Shown here in pieces: positions 1 to 11,590 of a stretch of 34,568 bases of DNA. Location: positions 1 through 34,568 of the forward strand of contig PCCP01000085.1 in assembly GCA_002731775.1 (NCBI GenBank), read 5' to 3'. The notes beneath the pieces are model-generated. The model saw nothing but the letters and a program-made list of their open reading frames with translations, had not been told where the DNA came from and searched no databases. Within the stretch, counting starts at the first letter, position 1. Every line of letters starts with the position of its first letter. Position numbers and translations under genes: made by a program. The stretch is from Gammaproteobacteria bacterium (lineage in GTDB: Bacteria; Pseudomonadota; Gammaproteobacteria; Pseudomonadales; Pseudohongiellaceae).

Positions 1-2586
1 AATATCGGAACCCAGGGCCTGTTGTTGATACCGGCCCAATTGGGCAACATTCCAGTGCTGAATGTGGAAGAACCGGAAGAAGATGCCGACGATAGCGTAG
101 ATGATAGCGCTGACGACAACGCCGATGACAACGCAGATAGTAACGCCGATGACAACGCAGATGGTGGAGTTGACGACATTGCAGATGCTGGTGCGGTGGC
201 TGCTGGAGATGACGGTGGGGATGACGACGGCGGTGTACTGGCAGCGGATCTCGGTGCCGGTGCGGGAGCCGCTAACGATGGCGCCCCTGCCCTCAGCCTG
301 GCAGATACGGAAAAAAGCCTGGGGGTCGATACATCTGGAGCTACTGCAGTCGCAGCGGAAACCAATGAAATTCAGGTTAACCCGAATGAAACCAGCGGTG
401 ACGGCCGTATAGATTGCGCAGTCAATTCCTCGCTCGCGGCTTGTAAACCTGAAGATGATGAGACAAAGCCTAAGCCCGAACCTGCACCAGCGCCAGAGCC
501 TGAACCGGAACCGGAACCAGAACCAGAACCTCTCACACCGGTGCTGAACGATATCGAAATTAATCAACTTCAGCGAGTAGGATTTGTGATCACAGGCAGT
601 GGTAGCAGCAGAGGGATCACCACGGGTTTGCTCGGCATTAGCAACGTCAATCTGCTTGCGGTTACGAGCACGGCCGATCCGCGCAACCAGTCTGGTGGTG
701 AGCCGCTTTTTATTCTTAGCCGGGATGCTGCATCACTCCAAAATCTGCAGACCGGCGTAGCAGGGTTTTCGGTGGACTGGGCTATCTGGGACGGCTCGGC
801 GGCGACTCCGGTAACGAAATTTACCGACCCCGATGACAACTCTGCACGGGACTTATTACCGGGCCCGATGGTAGTGGTCGCGGTTCTCCCAACTGCGCTC
901 GGTAACTTAAGCGGTAACGCAACCTACAGCACCCATATAACCGATGACGATACAGCACCATTCATCGGCATCACCAGCCCCTCGATCACCAGCAGCATCA
1001 GCGGTGTGTGGGCGACGATTTCGGTGGATCTGGACACTGGCGTTTTATCTGCCGGCGCCCTGCGAGTTTGCCTGGGAGGCACGGACAAGTGCGCCAGTCA
1101 AAGCGGTGGCGACTGGGAAGAAGAATGGTTGGGCAGTTTCGGTGGTACCGTGGTTGACGGCGTGCTGATACCTACGGCGATAACCGGAACTCGCCTTTTT
1201 GGCGACTCCAGCACATCATCGATGAATGGCCTTGTTAGCGGTGTCTTCACCGGTAGCGAGGCGAATGCTATTGCCTTGGGCTTTCAATTGCAGGATAGCG
1301 CCGACACCGATAGCTCGATAACCGGTGCCTCCTTGTTGAAGCAGAGCACTGTCATCACAGCGGAGGAGAAGCTCGCCCTGGCAGCACAGGGGTTCTCTCT
1401 GTTGCCGGCGAATGACCCCTTCGTCAAAATTACCAGCACGCAACTGGCCAGCGCTACAGGCTTATTCCACCTCGATGTCAGCAGCGAAATCATTAACGAC
1501 ACCGATATCATTTTTTTCCAGGGCGCACAACAACTCGGAGGCGCCAATGACAGCACGATTTCCTCAATAAAAAGATTTTCTTTTGATATTAACTTCGATA
1601 CTGGAAGCCTGAGCAATGGCGGCCTTGTGGTAACCACAGCTAGTGGCGCCATCTGGGACACGCAGTTTTCCGGATTCATTAATGGCAATTTGCTGGATAT
1701 GACCGTCACTGGCGGCACCATCACCGGAATAGATAGCACAACTATCGACCCGACGAGTTCTGTCAGGGGCGATATAGCTGGATTCTTTTTCACCTCCACT
1801 GCCTTCCCTGCCTTCGAAGATTCCATTCCCGAACCTGGCAGACTACCGGATATCGAGGAACCACCGGATTTCGTCGGTGGACTGGTGGGTGGCTTCAGCC
1901 TCCGCGATGAGAATTCCAGTTACACCCTCTCGGGTAGTGTACTGATTAGTGGTGAAGACCCGGAGCCCGAACCTACACCGACTACGGAATGGCATCAGCC
2001 TCATGGACCCCTACAGCCACAGCCGCCGGCTGTGGAAACGCGTCCGCCATTCATTAGCTGGGGCCCCTGGGCAAATCAAGTCACGCAAAATTTTGTGGCA
2101 GTTACATCTATCGATGCCGACAACGCCACCATCAGCTCGGGGGATTTCCTGGCTAATGTTAATCCGGCTCCGATTTCCAGCATGACAGGTACTTTACACT
2201 CCTACCAAAATGGTGACCACGCCAGTTACGTCGGTAGTTCAAGTGCAGGCAGTATCCTCGGCGTATTTGCACACCTGCATGTTGATTTCGACTCTGGCGC
2301 GATTACCGACGGTAGACTGGATGTGGACGTCGGCGTTACCGACATGCATCCCATTCAAACCTGGTCACTTGGTTTTACCGGCTCGGTGAGCGGCGGCGTC
2401 GCCAGCTTGAATTCTAGTGGGGGTTCGCTATCGGACCTGGGCGGTCTCGTCAGCTCCTCTATCGGCGCCACTCTTGGCGGTTTGTTTACCGGTGATTCCG
2501 CGACCTGGTTTGTGGGCGGTTTCAACCTGATAGACATGCTCAATGATTCCAATTCGGTTCAAGGTCTCTATGTTATCGAACGCTGA
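1..2586 (+). CDS. Large Asp-rich, triplicated beta-module protein, 5'-truncated by the window edge
   Basis: The frame is open from the first base, so the N-terminus lies outside the window; a TTG at 22 is only an internal codon. Residues are counted from that TTG. About residues 20-75 are an Asp/Ala/Asn-rich tract (DDNAD units), and about 150-170 are a Pro-Glu spacer. The rest contains three related beta-rich modules. Each has a V/I-D-[FLN]-D-[TS]-G core (residues about 335, 522 and 754), then Gly-rich strands and an ending of the type GxFTG...GGFxLxD. Linkers between modules are Pro/Glu-rich. The low complexity and the Gly/Ser/Thr/Asp bias suggest a secreted or surface protein. I do not recognise a named family. 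Such tails occur in some FecR-domain and transferrin-binding-like beta-barrel proteins, but the diagnostic N-terminus is missing. Function unknown. Confidence 0.8.
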   Translation, partial: NIGTQGLLLIPAQLGNIPVLNVEEPEEDADDSVDDSADDNADDNADSNADDNADGGVDDIADAGAVAAGDDGGDDDGGVLAADLGAGAGAANDGAPALSLADTEKSLGVDTSGATAVAAETNEIQVNPNETSGDGRIDCAVNSSLAACKPEDDETKPKPEPAPAPEPEPEPEPEPEPLTPVLNDIEINQLQRVGFVITGSGSSRGITTGLLGISNVNLLAVTSTADPRNQSGGEPLFILSRDAASLQNLQTGVAGFSVDWAIWDGSAATPVTKFTDPDDNSARDLLPGPMVVVAVLPTALGNLSGNATYSTHITDDDTAPFIGITSPSITSSISGVWATISVDLDTGVLSAGALRVCLGGTDKCASQSGGDWEEEWLGSFGGTVVDGVLIPTAITGTRLFGDSSTSSMNGLVSGVFTGSEANAIALGFQLQDSADTDSSITGASLLKQSTVITAEEKLALAAQGFSLLPANDPFVKITSTQLASATGLFHLDVSSEIINDTDIIFFQGAQQLGGANDSTISSIKRFSFDINFDTGSLSNGGLVVTTASGAIWDTQFSGFINGNLLDMTVTGGTITGIDSTTIDPTSSVRGDIAGFFFTSTAFPAFEDSIPEPGRLPDIEEPPDFVGGLVGGFSLRDENSSYTLSGSVLISGEDPEPEPTPTTEWHQPHGPLQPQPPAVETRPPFISWGPWANQVTQNFVAVTSIDADNATISSGDFLANVNPAPISSMTGTLHSYQNGDHASYVGSSSAGSILGVFAHLHVDFDSGAITDGRLDVDVGVTDMHPIQTWSLGFTGSVSGGVASLNSSGGSLSDLGGLVSSSIGATLGGLFTGDSATWFVGGFNLIDMLNDSNSVQGLYVIER
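88..165 (+). repeat. In-frame Asp-codon repeat tract with a 21-bp direct repeat
   Basis: Within the left-edge gene, an identical 21-bp word occurs at 118-138 and again at 142-162 (period 24 bp), encoding NADDNAD-type units. Degenerate copies flank it on both sides. The period is a multiple of three, so gain or loss of a unit would keep the frame. The acidic tract could bind calcium or be a flexible spacer; this is inference. Confidence 0.75.
475..530 (+). repeat. Pro-Glu hexanucleotide repeat
   Basis: A run of near-identical 6-bp units (gaaccg / gaacca) encodes alternating Pro-Glu dipeptides separating the acidic N-terminal part from the first beta module of the left-edge protein. It is a typical rigid spacer of surface proteins and a site prone to slippage in frame-neutral 6-bp steps. 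Confidence 0.75.
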
Positions 2587-2619
2587 ACCTGCGCACTACA
2601 CCTTGTCCGTAAATTACGA

Positions 2620-2655
2620 AGGCCTGTATCTGAAACAGATACAGGCCTCTTTGCT
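2620..2655 (+). terminator. Hairpin terminator between convergent genes
   Basis: A perfect 13-bp stem (2620-2632 with 2636-2648) closes a 3-nt AAA loop, followed by a T-rich stretch (CTTTGCTTG) rather than a pure T run. It lies 33 bp after the stop of the left-edge gene and about 60 bp beyond the convergent msrB stop. It most likely ends the plus-strand transcript and may serve both strands. Confidence 0.75.
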
Positions 2656-2711
2656 TGCCCGCGGCAACCGAAGTCGATCTGCCTAATCCCGGGGAACTAC
2701 TGGTTTCAGCC

Positions 2712-3122
2712 CTAATCCTCTTCGTTATCAAAGCCTAACGATGCCGAATTGATACAATAGCGTAAACCGGTTTCCGGCGGTCCATCGGGAAACACGTGCC
2801 CCAGATGAGTATCACAATTGCTGCAAACGACCTCCGTTCGCATCATGCCCTGTGAATTATCCACTTGTTCGGATACACACTCCGAATTCGACGGCGCATA
2901 AAAACTGGGCCAGCCACAACCAGAATCGTACTTGGTTTGTGAGGAAAACAAGGGCTCGTCACATCCGGCACAGCGATACATACCCTCCTCCTTTGAGTCC
3001 CAGTACTCGCCGCTAAAGGCCTGCTCGGTACCTTTTTCGCGACAGACACGATACTGCTCATCAGAAAGCTTCTGTCGCCACTGGGCTTCCGTTTTCGGAA
3101 TTTTATTTTCAGTCTCACTCAT
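2712..3122 (-). CDS. msrB: Peptide-methionine (R)-S-oxide reductase MsrB
   Basis: Reduces the R-epimer of methionine sulfoxide in proteins, using thioredoxin as reductant; a cytoplasmic repair enzyme. The 136-residue product is full length for a stand-alone MsrB. Zinc-binding cysteines are C51/C54 and C100/C103. The catalytic Cys is C123 in RYCINSASL, and C69 in DSGCGWPSF sits where the resolving Cys is expected. The [10 protein letters not shown] segment is the usual substrate-site motif. A GAGTGAGAG stretch 5-13 nt before the ATG is a plausible ribosome site. It is divergent from alaA across about 180 bp; the msrB/alaA pairing is familiar from Pseudomonas. Confidence 0.95.
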   Translation of the reverse strand: MSETENKIPKTEAQWRQKLSDEQYRVCREKGTEQAFSGEYWDSKEEGMYRCAGCDEPLFSSQTKYDSGCGWPSFYAPSNSECVSEQVDNSQGMMRTEVVCSNCDTHLGHVFPDGPPETGLRYCINSASLGFDNEED

Positions 3123-3300
3123 AAAACACTCTCACTCGGAAGCTGGGGCTACTGCCTGCAGGTCCGACACTATGCCAAGAAGCCCGTGACTGAAACTGGC
3201 CCTTGCGCTCGCTCCACAGCTCGCATTTCCGGATCCCAACATGCCCCGCACAGCATTGATGTTACAATAAAACGGCGAATCACCTGGCACTGGAACATCA

Positions 3301-4512
3301 ATGGATAATATCACGCAATCAGACAAGCTCAATAATGTCTGTTACGACATTCGCGGCCCAGTGCTGGATCATGCCAGGCGTATGGAAGAAGACGGTCATC
3401 AGATATTGCGATTGAATATCGGCAATCCGGCACCCTTTGGCTTCCATGCTCCCGACGAAATTCTCCATGACGTCATCCATAACCTGTCCGACGCGCAGGG
3501 GTATTGCGATTCCAAGGGTTTATATTCTGCCCGTAAGGCCATCATGCAGGAGTGTCAGAAGCTCGGTATCAATGGCGTCGATATCGATGATATTTATCTG
3601 GGCAATGGTGTCAGCGAACTGATTACGATGGCCATGCAAGCGCTGCTGAACAATGGTGACGAAGTCTTGATTCCGGCTCCGGATTATCCGCTGTGGACAG
3701 CCGCTGTCAGTCTCAGCGGTGGCAAACCGGTACATTATGTGTGCGACGAAGCCGCCGACTGGTTTCCGGACATAGGGGATATCGAAGCCAGAATAAGTCC
3801 TAACACCCGGGCGCTGGTAATTATAAATCCCAATAATCCCACCGGTGCGGTTTACAGCAAGGAAATTTTACTGGAGCTGATCGGGCTTGCACGGCGGCAC
3901 CAGCTCATCCTCTTCAGCGACGAAATTTATAGCAAGATTGTCTACGATGATGCGAAATTTATACCGCTGGCCTCCCTCGCAGACGACCTGTTTATTGTCA
4001 GCTTCAATGGGCTCTCCAAGTCATACCGCCTGGCCGGCTTTCGATCTGGTTGGATGATTTTAAGCGGCGACAAGGTGTCGGCAGAAGACTATATCGAAGG
4101 CCTCGAGATCCTCACCAATATGCGGCTGTGCGCTAATGTTCCGGCTCAATTCGCCGTACAGACCGCGCTCGGAGGTTATCAGAGTATTAAAGAACTGATC
4201 CTGCCCGGTGGTCGGCTGAAGCTACAACGTGATCTCACCTGGGATCTACTGCGCCAGATTCCTGGCGTCAGCTGCGTCAAGCCCGGCGGCGCGATATACA
4301 TGTTTCCGAAGCTGGATCCTTCTGTTTACCGGATTAAAAATGACGTCGCACTGGTTTTGGATATCCTCGAGCAGGAGAAGATACTGCTGGTACAGGGTAG
4401 TGCTTTTAACATTCAGGACAGCCAACACTTCAGGCTGGTGTTTCTACCGCGGGAAGATGAACTGAAGCAAGCAGTGCATCAGATTGCTCGCGTGCTGGAA
4501 CAGTATAGATAG
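3301..4512 (+). CDS. alaA: Glutamate-pyruvate aminotransferase AlaA
   Basis: PLP-dependent class I aminotransferase that makes alanine from pyruvate and glutamate. At 403 residues it matches E. coli AlaA closely in length and collinear motifs: CYDIRGPVL near the N-terminus, LNIGNPAPFGF, QGYCDSKGLYSARKAI, PAPDYPLWTAAVSL, and NPNNPTGAVYS around residue 180. The PLP Schiff-base lysine is K240 in FNGLSKSYR, and MRLCANVPAQ follows. The ATG is preceded by a weak GGAA ribosome site. It ends 19 bp before the convergent pdxB stop, with only a short GCAGGCCTGC palindrome between them. Confidence in AlaA over other AspC-type enzymes is high because of the near-verbatim N-terminal motifs. Confidence 0.95.
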   Translation: MDNITQSDKLNNVCYDIRGPVLDHARRMEEDGHQILRLNIGNPAPFGFHAPDEILHDVIHNLSDAQGYCDSKGLYSARKAIMQECQKLGINGVDIDDIYLGNGVSELITMAMQALLNNGDEVLIPAPDYPLWTAAVSLSGGKPVHYVCDEAADWFPDIGDIEARISPNTRALVIINPNNPTGAVYSKEILLELIGLARRHQLILFSDEIYSKIVYDDAKFIPLASLADDLFIVSFNGLSKSYRLAGFRSGWMILSGDKVSAEDYIEGLEILTNMRLCANVPAQFAVQTALGGYQSIKELILPGGRLKLQRDLTWDLLRQIPGVSCVKPGGAIYMFPKLDPSVYRIKNDVALVLDILEQEKILLVQGSAFNIQDSQHFRLVFLPREDELKQAVHQIARVLEQYR

Positions 4513-4531
4513 TAGCAGGCCTGCCCGCCAG

Positions 4532-5671
4532 TTAGACTAATTCGAATCCCATGGCCTCGAATAATTTCAGCTCACTTCGATTCCATTGTTCAAGCTCGAT
4601 CGAATAGTTTTTAAATTCTAATCGCTGCCTGTGGAAGCTCCTGAACTCGTCGAACGCAGATTTTCCAGAGCCACTCGCCAGTGACTGCTTGAATTCCTGG
4701 CTAATTCTGGTCAGTGGCAAGACATCCAGCAGAGTCGCCCACTGTGGGAGCTCACTTCCCTGGCGCAGACCGATTGGGGGCGGCAGTTTTTCCTGCGCTG
4801 AGGTCGCTGCTATCGTCGCCGGATCCCGACCTGGTTCTAGGGGGGGGAAATATTCCTGGAATGCACGCAAAATAGACTCGGTAGCGGCTACCTTGGCCGG
4901 CTGGCTATAGCCTGCAATGTGTGGGGTGGCGATGTCTACACGCAATGCCAGGCTCACATTGATACCCGGTTCATTTTCCCATACATCGAACACCGTCGTT
5001 ATATCAAGGCGGTGCGTCAGAAACTCGCCCAGGGCCTGTTCATCCACGACCGAGCCGCGGCAAGTGTTAATCAGGACCGCATTCGCTGGTAGTAATTCCA
5101 GCTGTTTAGCCCCGATCAATTTGGCTGTTGGGTGAGCGCCGGCGTGAGTCAGGGGCACATGCAAGGAAACTACCTGACACTGCATGGCCGCTTCGAGCGT
5201 ACGGCAGTGGCAGCCACTACCTTGTAAGAATGGATCGTATACACGATGGGCAATACCGAGCCGGGCAAGCTTGTTAGCGAACAGACCACCCACCTTGCCG
5301 CCACCGATAATTCCCACCTCGAGCTCGGCCACATCAATTTTCTCTTCAAGCAGCGCTAAGGCGATAACCCCGAAGCAATAGTCGACTACAGCGTTGGCGT
5401 TACTGCCCTTGGCATCGGCAAAGCCAATATCCTTATCAGCGAGATAATCTAGATCGATATGATCGACGCCGCTGGTTGCGGTGGCGATAAATCTAACCGC
5501 GGTGCCGTCGAGCAGGGAGCGGTCGACGCGAGTGATGGACCTTATTAGCAGAGCATCGGCATCGACAAGGTCGGCCTTGCTGATTTTTCTGCCAGGAATT
5601 AAAACCAACTCACCGAACTGGCAAAAGCTGCTTTCTATCTCGATTATATTGGCGTCGGCTACTATTTTCAT
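4532..5671 (-). CDS. pdxB: Erythronate-4-phosphate dehydrogenase PdxB
   Basis: Oxidises 4-phosphoerythronate to 2-oxo-3-hydroxy-4-phosphobutanoate, the second step of the DXP-dependent pyridoxal phosphate pathway. The 379 residues fit the family. They show a D-isomer 2-hydroxyacid dehydrogenase fold with the NAD motif GIIGGGKVGG, the catalytic Arg in NTCRGSVVDE, the Glu in FDVWENEPG and the His in ATPHIAGYS. A C-terminal extension of about 95 residues corresponds to the PdxB dimerisation domain (DUF3410), which separates it from SerA-type enzymes. It is the last gene of the minus-strand fadB-to-pdxB cluster, 29 bp after the exonuclease. PLP made with its help would serve the convergent alaA product, though that link is only thematic. 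Confidence 0.93.
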   Translation of the reverse strand: MKIVADANIIEIESSFCQFGELVLIPGRKISKADLVDADALLIRSITRVDRSLLDGTAVRFIATATSGVDHIDLDYLADKDIGFADAKGSNANAVVDYCFGVIALALLEEKIDVAELEVGIIGGGKVGGLFANKLARLGIAHRVYDPFLQGSGCHCRTLEAAMQCQVVSLHVPLTHAGAHPTAKLIGAKQLELLPANAVLINTCRGSVVDEQALGEFLTHRLDITTVFDVWENEPGINVSLALRVDIATPHIAGYSQPAKVAATESILRAFQEYFPPLEPGRDPATIAATSAQEKLPPPIGLRQGSELPQWATLLDVLPLTRISQEFKQSLASGSGKSAFDEFRSFHRQRLEFKNYSIELEQWNRSELKLFEAMGFELV

Positions 5672-5700
5672 TAACTGAACATCGATCAGGGTGCTTTTAC

Positions 5701-6651
5701 TCAGGTGAGTTGACCCGCCTGGGACAGGATGTGATCGAGGTCCCGACCCGGAAAGCTGTATTCTGCCAGGAAATTTTCCAAGCCATTCATGTCGGGATGC
5801 CCGCGCGCCAGTGTCTCCAGTTTAATATTCGAGAACGTTTCGTTGTCATCGCTTACGTCGCAGACGATCGTCGCCAGTAGCTTGCTCAGTACGGCAGATT
5901 CACGATGAGCCGCCAGAATATCGGGCAGGCGTGTCGCACCTCGCAAGGACAATGACCCCACCTTATCAAGATTGCTGTAAATACCTTCCACGCTGCCAAA
6001 CTCCTTCAGCAACACCCGTGCCTTGACCGGGCCCACACCCGGTACACCACTGATACAATCCACCGAATCCCCGACCAGGCCTAGATAATCTGTAAATTGT
6101 TCAGGCCGCACACCATAGTCATTCAAAATATCCATACTAAAACGTTTAACATTGCCACTGTAGTCCCACAGACAATCCTGGCTGGAAACCAATAGCTGGG
6201 CCAAGTCTTTATCTCTTGAGACGATGTGAATCGCACAGGCCTCGGTTTGCTGACGCACGCTACTGGCCATGGTGCCAATTATATCGTCTGCCTCATACAC
6301 TTTACTGACGAATGAAATCAAGCCAAGGATGCCGCAAATTTCGGAGCAGGCCTGTAGTTGCATGGCGAAATTCTCGTCCGGCAACTCTCGATTGGATTTG
6401 TAGTCGGGGCTGAGTTGATGGCGAAATCCGCAGAACAGACTGGCGTCATGGGCGACAGCTAAATGGGTGGGTTTCATCCGTCGCAGGAACTGCAAAAGGA
6501 ATAAAGTAAATCCGTAGAGTGCACTCAGCTCGGCGCCCTCGGTACTGCGACATTCGACGTAAGGTGAAAAGTGGGATTGAAAAATATAGATCGAAGCATC
6601 GAGCAGGTAGACGATTTCTGGCTGCTCTGCCGTCGCAGTCACTTCCGTCAC
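5701..6651 (-). CDS. Stand-alone 5'-3' exonuclease / flap endonuclease (Pol I N-domain family)
   Basis: A FEN-family nuclease acting on 5' flaps or RNA primers, homologous to the N-terminal domain of DNA polymerase I but with no polymerase domain. The start is GTG with no clear ribosome site. The metal-binding acids are all present: D18 (LLDASIY), D69 (AHDAS), E120/D122/D123 (YEADDIIG), D147/D149 (SRDKDLAQL) and the GDSVDCISG pair. The helix-3-turn-helix follows as GVPGVGPVKARVLL. At 316 residues it is longer than E. coli ExoIX/Xni (about 250) and about the size of a Pol I exonuclease domain. Full retention of both metal sites predicts activity. It sits between tusA and pdxB, 35 bp after tusA. 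I give no symbol because xni identity is not certain. Confidence 0.85.
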   Translation of the reverse strand: MTEVTATAEQPEIVYLLDASIYIFQSHFSPYVECRSTEGAELSALYGFTLFLLQFLRRMKPTHLAVAHDASLFCGFRHQLSPDYKSNRELPDENFAMQLQACSEICGILGLISFVSKVYEADDIIGTMASSVRQQTEACAIHIVSRDKDLAQLLVSSQDCLWDYSGNVKRFSMDILNDYGVRPEQFTDYLGLVGDSVDCISGVPGVGPVKARVLLKEFGSVEGIYSNLDKVGSLSLRGATRLPDILAAHRESAVLSKLLATIVCDVSDDNETFSNIKLETLARGHPDMNGLENFLAEYSFPGRDLDHILSQAGQLT

Positions 6652-6686
6652 ACCGCAGCAAGTAAGAGCTTATGTATCACAGGCTT

Positions 6687-6962
6687 CTAACTTCCACTCT
6701 TACGTATGAGATAGATGTATTCCTCATCGGTCTGTGTCGCCTCGAGTAGCTCATGGCCGAGGTAGAGACAGAACTTCGGCACATCTCGGCAGGTCGAGGG
6801 ATCGCTAGCAGTCAAACGCAGCAATTCACCTACTTCGATATCGCGAATCTTGTTATGTAATAACATCACTGGCTCCGGGCAGAATAATCCCCTGGCATCG
6901 AGTTCCTGTTTCGGAATCAGAGAGTTTTCTTTCTGACTTGCATCAGTTCTTTCTTTTGGCAT
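6687..6962 (-). CDS. tusA: Sulfur-carrier protein TusA/SirA family
   Basis: A small persulfide carrier that in E. coli takes sulfur from the desulfurase IscS and passes it into tRNA thiolation and other sulfur routes. The signature is LDARGLFCPEPVMLL, with the CPxP cysteine carrying the persulfide. The remainder has the expected beta-alpha-beta-alpha-beta-beta pattern (ASDPSTCRDVPKFC). It is 91 residues, with an extra charged N-terminus of about 18 residues before the conserved core. It lies 16 bp after yheU and close behind ttcA, so in this genome it sits in a tRNA-thiolation neighbourhood. TusA-like paralogues (YeeD, YedF) also exist; the linkage with ttcA favours a relay role. Confidence 0.85.
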   Translation of the reverse strand: MPKERTDASQKENSLIPKQELDARGLFCPEPVMLLHNKIRDIEVGELLRLTASDPSTCRDVPKFCLYLGHELLEATQTDEEYIYLIRKSGS

Positions 6963-6978
6963 TTTGGCTAGAATCTAT

Positions 6979-7203
6979 TCAAGGCTGCTTAAAGTGCTGG
7001 GGGCAAGGTGCTAACTGACAACTCCGGGTGTCGGGATCGTAATTGATTAGCACTTCCCTGCGCTGCAATTGGTTAATCACCTGTTCGACTTTCTCATCCA
7101 AGGTATATTCCCGACCCCCATAATCCGTCCCCTCACGAGTAATATACTCTTCGATTACCGCTCTCAACACGGCGTCGGGCAACTGGGTATGGGGGATCTC
7201 CAT
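6979..7203 (-). CDS. yheU: YheU family protein (UPF0270)
   Basis: A 74-residue protein of unknown function matching E. coli YheU in length and in the collinear segments IPxxxL, REGTDYG and YTLDEKVEQV; the C-terminal QLQRREVLI region is likewise conserved. It is predicted to be a small cytoplasmic alpha/beta protein with no membrane segment. It begins only 5 bp after the ttcA stop and is followed 16 bp later by tusA, so all three are almost certainly co-transcribed. The context suggests, but does not show, a part in tRNA thiolation or sulfur handling. It contains one Cys near the C-terminus (QLAPCPQHF), which may be worth noting if a sulfur role is considered. Confidence 0.9.
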   Translation of the reverse strand: MEIPHTQLPDAVLRAVIEEYITREGTDYGGREYTLDEKVEQVINQLQRREVLINYDPDTRSCQLAPCPQHFKQP

Positions 7204-7208
7204 TACCG

Positions 7209-8096
7209 CTAACCCAACTCCAACACACTCAATCCAGCGTCATTTTCAGCAGTCTGTTTCACTAGCGGGTTTTTCACAGTATGCGGTCCTGCCCTGAGGT
7301 CGGAAAACGGGAAATGACTGGTATCCGCCAGTTGTGACAGAGAGACATTGGCAATGCTGCGGAAGATACTTTCGACTCGGCCCGGGTGTTCCCGGTCCCA
7401 GTTTTGCAGCATGGCTTTAATCGCCTGTCGCTGCAAATTATCCTGAGAGCCACAGAGATTGCAGGGAATGATTGGAAAGTTCACCAAATCTGAATATAGA
7501 CTAATCTCTTTCTCCTTGCAGTAGGCTAGCGGCCTTATCACGATGTTGCGTTTATCGTCGCTGAGTAATTTTGGCGGCATCGCCTTCAGCTTGCCACCGT
7601 AAAACATGTTCAGAAATAGGGTCTCGATAATATCATCCCGATGGTGGCCCAGGGCGATCTTACTTGCGCCAATGGAATCAGCGTAGTTGTACAGAATGCC
7701 ACGTCGCAGGCGCGAACAGAGCCCACAATACGTTTTCCCTGCGGTCACTTTCTCGGTAACAATACTGTAAGTGTCCTGCTCGATAATTTTGTAGTCGATG
7801 CCGAGGTTTGAAAGATAGTCCGGCAGCACATGTTCGGGAAAACCCGGTTGCTTCTGGTCCAGGCTCACGGCATGCAGGTTGAAGTCTATGGGAGCATGTT
7901 TTTGCAGGTTTAGAAGGATGTCCAGCATGGTATAGGAATCTTTGCCACCTGACAGGCAGACCATTATCAAATCACCGTCTTCGATCATATTGTAATCGGC
8001 GATAGCTCGGCCCACCCCACGGCGCAAATTCTTACGACTGCGGTTTAGCTTGAATCGATTCTTGTTAACTGCGCTCATCTGCAATAGCGACTCCAT
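7209..8096 (-). CDS. ttcA: tRNA 2-thiocytidine(32) synthetase TtcA
   Basis: An ATP- and iron-sulfur-dependent enzyme that thiolates cytidine 32 of certain tRNAs. It has the PP-loop motif SGGKDS (residues 49-54) and [13 protein letters not shown]. There are two CxxC pairs, C124/C127 ([11 protein letters not shown]) and C212/C215 (IPCNLCGSQ), of which conserved members bind the [4Fe-4S] cluster. GHHRDD is the usual internal motif. The product is 295 residues, normal for the family. The start at 8096 has no evident ribosome site, and an in-frame ATG six codons on (8078) is an alternative. It begins 18 bp after the fadA stop and is followed directly by yheU. Confidence 0.95.
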   Translation of the reverse strand: MESLLQMSAVNKNRFKLNRSRKNLRRGVGRAIADYNMIEDGDLIMVCLSGGKDSYTMLDILLNLQKHAPIDFNLHAVSLDQKQPGFPEHVLPDYLSNLGIDYKIIEQDTYSIVTEKVTAGKTYCGLCSRLRRGILYNYADSIGASKIALGHHRDDIIETLFLNMFYGGKLKAMPPKLLSDDKRNIVIRPLAYCKEKEISLYSDLVNFPIIPCNLCGSQDNLQRQAIKAMLQNWDREHPGRVESIFRSIANVSLSQLADTSHFPFSDLRAGPHTVKNPLVKQTAENDAGLSVLELG

Positions 8097-8114
8097 AAAT
8101 GGTGGCTAGAAAAA

Positions 8115-11448
<3,334 letters not shown>

Positions 11449-11490
11449 TGCTATTACTCCAGTGTTTGAGTAGGCCTGTTGCGGGGCCGC

Positions 11491-11496
11491 ATTATA
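11491..11496 (-). promoter_or_regulatory. Candidate -10 element for fadBA
   Basis: Read on the minus strand, a perfect TATAAT lies 43 bp before the fadB start. It is directly preceded by a 10-bp palindrome (CCGCCGGCGG, 11497-11506), which could bind a regulator. The -35 match 17-18 bp further up is poor. A recognisable FadR or PsrA operator was not found; only a GTTTG half-site near 11464 is visible. Confidence 0.35.
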
Positions 11497-11590
11497 CCGC
11501 CGGCGGCAATAATTAAGAAATACGAGTAGTCAGGCTCCGGTGTTTTTTGCGGTATCATATTGGCTGGCGCTTCTTCCGGAATCAGAACAC

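Noticed and set aside
1284..1826. A 180-codon minus-strand frame inside the left-edge gene
   Set aside because: It mirrors the repetitive Ser/Thr/Gly-coding strand and shows no domain features.
3263..3268. TACAAT upstream of alaA as a -10 box
   Set aside because: No acceptable -35 sequence at the right distance; not enough to list as a promoter.
4517..4526. GCAGGCCTGC palindrome between alaA and pdxB
   Set aside because: Too short, with no loop or T run, to call a terminator.
11461..11475. GTTTG half-site near the fadB start, considered as a PsrA/FadR operator
   Set aside because: The second half of the inverted repeat is missing, so there is no operator to claim.
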